Source: JAOTYV01 sp041557595
GTDB taxonomy: Bacteria; Pseudomonadota; Alphaproteobacteria; UBA8366
DNA length: 17,212 bases
NCBI GenBank assembly: GCA_041557595.1
Contig: JBFFGE010000093.1
Location: 1 to 17,212, forward strand
Direction: 5' to 3'
The notes under the pieces: generated by a model
Told to the model about the DNA's origin: nothing
Databases searched by the model: none
What the model saw: only the letters and a program-made list of their open reading frames with translations
Shown here: in pieces, positions 14,774 to 17,212 of the stretch
Position numbering within the stretch: the first letter of the stretch is position 1
Layout of the letters: each line of letters starts with the position of its first letter
Position numbers and translations under genes: made by a program

Positions 14774-15253
14774 GTGTCGGCCGATCTCCCGCCCGAGGAT
14801 CTGATCATCCGCCCGGCGGTGGCGGCCGATCTGCCGGCTATTGTCGGCTTGCTCGTGAACGATCCGCTGGGCCGGATCCGCGAGCGCGACGAAACCCCGC
14901 TCCCCGGCGCTTACGAGCACGCCTTTGCGGCGATCGACGCTGATCCGAACAACGATGTCGTCGTGGCGGAACATGACGGGGCCGTGATCGGCACGCTGCA
15001 GATCACCGTCATCGTCAACCTCACCTACCAAGGCGGCCGGCGGGCGCAGATCGAAGGGGTGCGGGTCGCGGAGAGCTATCGCAGCCGGGGTATCGGCCAG
15101 GCGCTGTTCCGCTGGGCCATCGACGACGCCCGCGCGCGCGGTTGTCACCTGGTGCAGCTCACCGCCGACAAGACGCGGCCGGACGCGCACCGTTTCTACG
15201 AATCCTTCGGCTTCACCGCCTCACATGTGGGCATGAAGCTGCACCTCGATTGA
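14774..15253 (+). CDS. GNAT family N-acetyltransferase
   Basis: A 159-residue acetyl-CoA-dependent acetyltransferase of the GCN5-related fold. IIRPAVAADLPAI is the N-terminal strand-helix, and VRVAESYRSRGIGQAL carries the acetyl-CoA pyrophosphate loop R103-x-x-G106-x-G108. The C-terminal HRFYESFGF (about 142-150) is the typical motif B end. The substrate (small molecule, amine or protein) is unknown. Translation starts at a GTG only 3 bases after the TerB stop, so it is very likely coupled to it. It converges on the TPP enzyme with a 19-base gap that shows no intrinsic terminator. Confidence 0.9.
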   Translation: MSADLPPEDLIIRPAVAADLPAIVGLLVNDPLGRIRERDETPLPGAYEHAFAAIDADPNNDVVVAEHDGAVIGTLQITVIVNLTYQGGRRAQIEGVRVAESYRSRGIGQALFRWAIDDARARGCHLVQLTADKTRPDAHRFYESFGFTASHVGMKLHLD

Positions 15254-15272
15254 ACCCGTCGGGCGGCGGCGG

Positions 15273-16937
15273 TTAGCTGCTGTACGCCGGCATGTCTTCC
15301 AACTTCCGCCAGGCGGTCAGGTGGTTCAGGCTGGTCCGCACATCGACCACGACCGGGCCGTCATGGGCCATCGCCTTGGCAACCACCCCTTCCACATCCC
15401 CGTCGTTTTCGATCTTGAGCCCGAGCGCCCCATAGGCGTCCGCCAGTTTGGCGAAATCCGGATTGTTCAGCGCGGTCGAGGTGACGCGGCCCGGATACCG
15501 TCCTTCCTGATGCATACGGATGGTACCGTAGCTGGCGTTGTTGGCGATGAAGATTTTCACCGGCGCCTCGTATTGCACGGCGGTGGCCAATTCGTTGCCG
15601 GTCATCATGAAGCCACCATCGCCGACGAAGCCGACCACCTGCCGGCCGGGATCGGCGATCGACGCCGCAACGGCCGCCGGCACGCCGCCGCCCATGCCGC
15701 CGGTCGCAAACCCGATAAACATATTTTTCTGGGTGAAATAGAGGTACCGGTGAATCCAGGAACTGAAATTCCCCGCGTCGCTGGTCACCACCGCGTCGGG
15801 CGCCAGTTGATCCCTGATCGCCGACATGACGGCGCCGAACACCACCCCGTCATTCGCGGATACCGGCTCCCACGTCGTCAATTCCTTGTGCACCTTGTTC
15901 AGGCGGCCGATCCATTGCGCCCGGTCCTTGGCGGCGGGCGGCGCGCCCTGCGCCAGCATCGCGTCGAGGAACAAGCCGACATCGGCGGCCACGCCGACCG
16001 TGGGCTGAAAGGTCCTGCCGACCTCCACCGGGTCCGGCCACACATGGACCATCGGCATCTGCGGCACCGGTGCGGCGGGAAAGCTGTAGCCCTGGCTCAC
16101 CGTCGGCCCGAGCCGTTCGCCGATCACCAGCATGAGATCAGTTTCCTTCATCAAATCGAGCTGCTTCTTCGGCGCGCGGCTGCCGAGATAGCCGCCGCAA
16201 TTCGGGTGCGAACTGTCGAACACATGGGCGCGGCGATGGCTGGGCGCGACCGGCAGGTCGAATTTCTCCGCGAACTCGGTCAGCGCCGCCAGGGTGGCCG
16301 CGCCTTCGACCAGGCCGCCGGCAATGACGATCGGCTTCTTCGCCTTGCCGATCATCTCGGCGATGCGGGCCACATCATCCGGCGCGGGCGCCATGCGAAC
16401 ACGGGGCGATGGCGACAACACCGGCGCCGAGACCGTGTCGTCGAGCATGTCCTCCGCGAGGGTCACCACGACCGGCCCCGGCGTGCCCGACGTCGCGACG
16501 TGGAAGGCGCGGGCAGCGGCCTCGGACAACATCTCTCCGTCATCCACTTCGATGACCAGCTTGGTCGTATCGGAAAACGTCTTCGAGTAGTTCAATTCCT
16601 GCAGCGCCATCCGGCCCTTTTCGTCGCGCTCGATCTGACCGATGAAAAAGACCACCGGCAGCGCATCGTGATAGGCACTGTGAATGGCGATCGCCGCGTT
16701 GGTGGCGCCCGGACCGCGGCTGACGAAGCAAACGCCGGGCCTGCCGCGGTTGCGCGCGTCGGCAATCGCCATGAAACCGGCGCCGCCCTCATGCCGGCAC
16801 ACCACTAGCTTGATCGATGGAAAATCGATCAGCGCATCGGTTACGGCGAGATAGCTTTCGCCCGGCACGCAGAAGGCGATATCCACCCCGTGTGTCTCCA
16901 AAGTGGCCGCCAGAAGTTGAGCCGCGGTGCGCTTCAT
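15273..16937 (-). CDS. Thiamine-diphosphate-dependent enzyme, acetolactate synthase superfamily
   Basis: A 554-residue ThDP enzyme with the three-domain plan of acetolactate synthase, pyruvate oxidase and benzoylformate decarboxylase. E50 in CRHEGGAGFMA is the cofactor-activating glutamate of the Pyr domain. The central domain covers about 185-345. The ThDP/Mg motif in the PP domain is GDGGFMM (439-445) ending at N466-N467. YGTIRMHQEGRYPGRV (470-485) and the tail match a group of uncharacterised acetolactate synthase-like proteins. The FAD-contacting RFDDRVTG-like segment of true acetohydroxyacid synthase is replaced by GERLGPT, and no small subunit (ilvN) is near, so a decarboxylase or carboligase role in catabolism is more likely than valine/isoleucine synthesis. 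The ATG at 16937 has a strong GGGAGGA site. Upstream is a probable MarR-type regulator. Confidence 0.9.
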   Translation of the reverse strand: MKRTAAQLLAATLETHGVDIAFCVPGESYLAVTDALIDFPSIKLVVCRHEGGAGFMAIADARNRGRPGVCFVSRGPGATNAAIAIHSAYHDALPVVFFIGQIERDEKGRMALQELNYSKTFSDTTKLVIEVDDGEMLSEAAARAFHVATSGTPGPVVVTLAEDMLDDTVSAPVLSPSPRVRMAPAPDDVARIAEMIGKAKKPIVIAGGLVEGAATLAALTEFAEKFDLPVAPSHRRAHVFDSSHPNCGGYLGSRAPKKQLDLMKETDLMLVIGERLGPTVSQGYSFPAAPVPQMPMVHVWPDPVEVGRTFQPTVGVAADVGLFLDAMLAQGAPPAAKDRAQWIGRLNKVHKELTTWEPVSANDGVVFGAVMSAIRDQLAPDAVVTSDAGNFSSWIHRYLYFTQKNMFIGFATGGMGGGVPAAVAASIADPGRQVVGFVGDGGFMMTGNELATAVQYEAPVKIFIANNASYGTIRMHQEGRYPGRVTSTALNNPDFAKLADAYGALGLKIENDGDVEGVVAKAMAHDGPVVVDVRTSLNHLTAWRKLEDMPAYSS

Positions 16938-16945
16938 TCGATCGG

Positions 16946-16952
16946 TCCTCCC
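16946..16952 (-). promoter_or_regulatory. Strong ribosome binding site of the ThDP enzyme
   Basis: On the minus strand GGGAGGA lies 8 bases before the ATG at 16937, one of the strongest Shine-Dalgarno matches in the window, which fixes the start. Confidence 0.85.
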
Positions 16953-16966
16953 AAGATTTTGTCCAT

Positions 16967-16993
16967 CCCCGCCCTGTTCATACAGCGGCGGGG
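16967..16993 (-). promoter_or_regulatory. GC-rich leader hairpin before the ThDP enzyme
   Basis: CCCCGCC-CTG (16967-16976) pairs with CAG-GGCGGGG (16983-16993) around the loop TTCATA, with one bulged C at 16986. This is a 10-bp stem, 29 bases before the start codon and 14 bases before the ribosome site on the coding strand. It may be a leader control hairpin, a protein-binding dyad, or the terminator of the upstream regulator gene. There is no T-run after it on the coding strand (ATGGACAAAATC follows), which argues against an efficient intrinsic terminator. The region 16994-17059 shows only a weak -10-like GATAAT (minus strand, 17012-17017). Confidence 0.5.
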
Positions 16994-17059
16994 TGATTTG
17001 CCAGTGCTCGTATTATCCCTATTCGCGGCACGGAAACCATTCGCCGCCGATATTTTTCG

Positions 17060-17212
17060 TCACGACGACCGGCTGCCGGCCGGCACGCGGCGCCGCGGGC
17101 GTTCGCCGGACAACACCGTCAGCGCATCGCCAAAAGCCGGAACATCCGGGCCGAGCGCCCGGAAGAAGGCCGTTTCCGCCTGCGCCACGGATTTCGCCGC
17201 ACGGTGCACAAG
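17060..17212 (-). CDS. Partial CDS, C-terminal end of a probable MarR-family regulator
   Basis: The minus strand is open from the right edge to a TGA at 17060-17062, giving 50 residues. The piece contains VHRAAKSVAQAETAFFRALG followed by DVPAFGDALTVLSGERPRRR. The amphipathic helix followed by a short Leu-rich helix and a basic tail resembles the C-terminal dimerisation helix of MarR-type regulators (pattern A...AE..FF..LG...PAF...L..L). The winged-helix part is off the window, so the family call is tentative. Its stop lies 122 bases upstream of the ThDP enzyme and the two are co-directional, so it may regulate or be co-transcribed with that enzyme. Confidence 0.55.
   Translation of the reverse strand, partial: LVHRAAKSVAQAETAFFRALGPDVPAFGDALTVLSGERPRRRVPAGSRSS

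Noticed and set aside
11090..15190. A 1366-codon open frame on the minus strand, antisense to the helicase, TerB and GNAT genes and overlapping the lysS start.
   Set aside because: Its product is Arg/Gly/Ala/His-rich with no recognisable domain, and it spans three well-supported genes. In GC-rich DNA with strong third-position bias, the antisense frame rarely meets stop codons, so such openness is expected.

Overview
This is a GC-rich (roughly 64 percent by eye), densely coded chromosomal window of an alphaproteobacterium. The reasons are a class I (archaeal-type) lysyl-tRNA synthetase, which is typical of that class; a membrane-bound degenerate EAL protein resembling TipF; a HAD hydrolase of the D-x-W-G type; and a DinG-like helicase of a form I associate with alphaproteobacteria. 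There is no CRISPR array, insertion sequence, rRNA or complete tRNA, and no gene-free stretch exceeds 300 bases.

Layout. Positions 25-3915 are read leftward: DUF952 protein, dihydroorotate dehydrogenase (pyrD), TipF-like degenerate EAL protein, then the HAD hydrolase. DUF952 and pyrD are 3 bases apart. The last two genes are separated by 143 bases holding a large nested dyad and a second hairpin. A 157-base divergent region follows. Positions 4073-8968 form a compact rightward cluster of four soluble hydrolases: N-carbamoyl-D-amino-acid hydrolase, amidase-signature amidase, endonuclease/exonuclease/phosphatase-fold protein, and a gamma-glutamyltransferase-like Ntn hydrolase without a signal peptide. 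No transporter or regulator lies inside the cluster, so it looks like a small pathway for breaking C-N bonds, though its substrate cannot be read from sequence.

An unusually AT-rich control region (about 9040-9120) precedes a stand-alone LexA/CI-type repressor with an intact Ser-Lys dyad. It carries paired CCTA/TAGG inverted repeats around the putative promoter. The repressor converges on class I LysRS (leftward). LysRS is divergent from an Fe-S DinG-family helicase, which is followed by a TerB-like protein and a GNAT acetyltransferase, all rightward. These converge on a leftward thiamine-diphosphate enzyme of the acetolactate synthase superfamily. A strong hairpin sits in its leader, and upstream of it is the C-terminal end of a probable MarR-type regulator cut by the window edge.

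Most genes are ordinary housekeeping or accessory metabolism. The items most worth a second look are the four-hydrolase cluster, the self-cleavage-competent orphan repressor with its operator-like repeats, the degenerate EAL protein, the N-terminal domain of the helicase, the possible leaderless start of the helicase, the 48-bp nested dyad and the tRNA T-arm-like hairpin at the helicase stop codon. I see no clear new multi-gene defence or mobile system.
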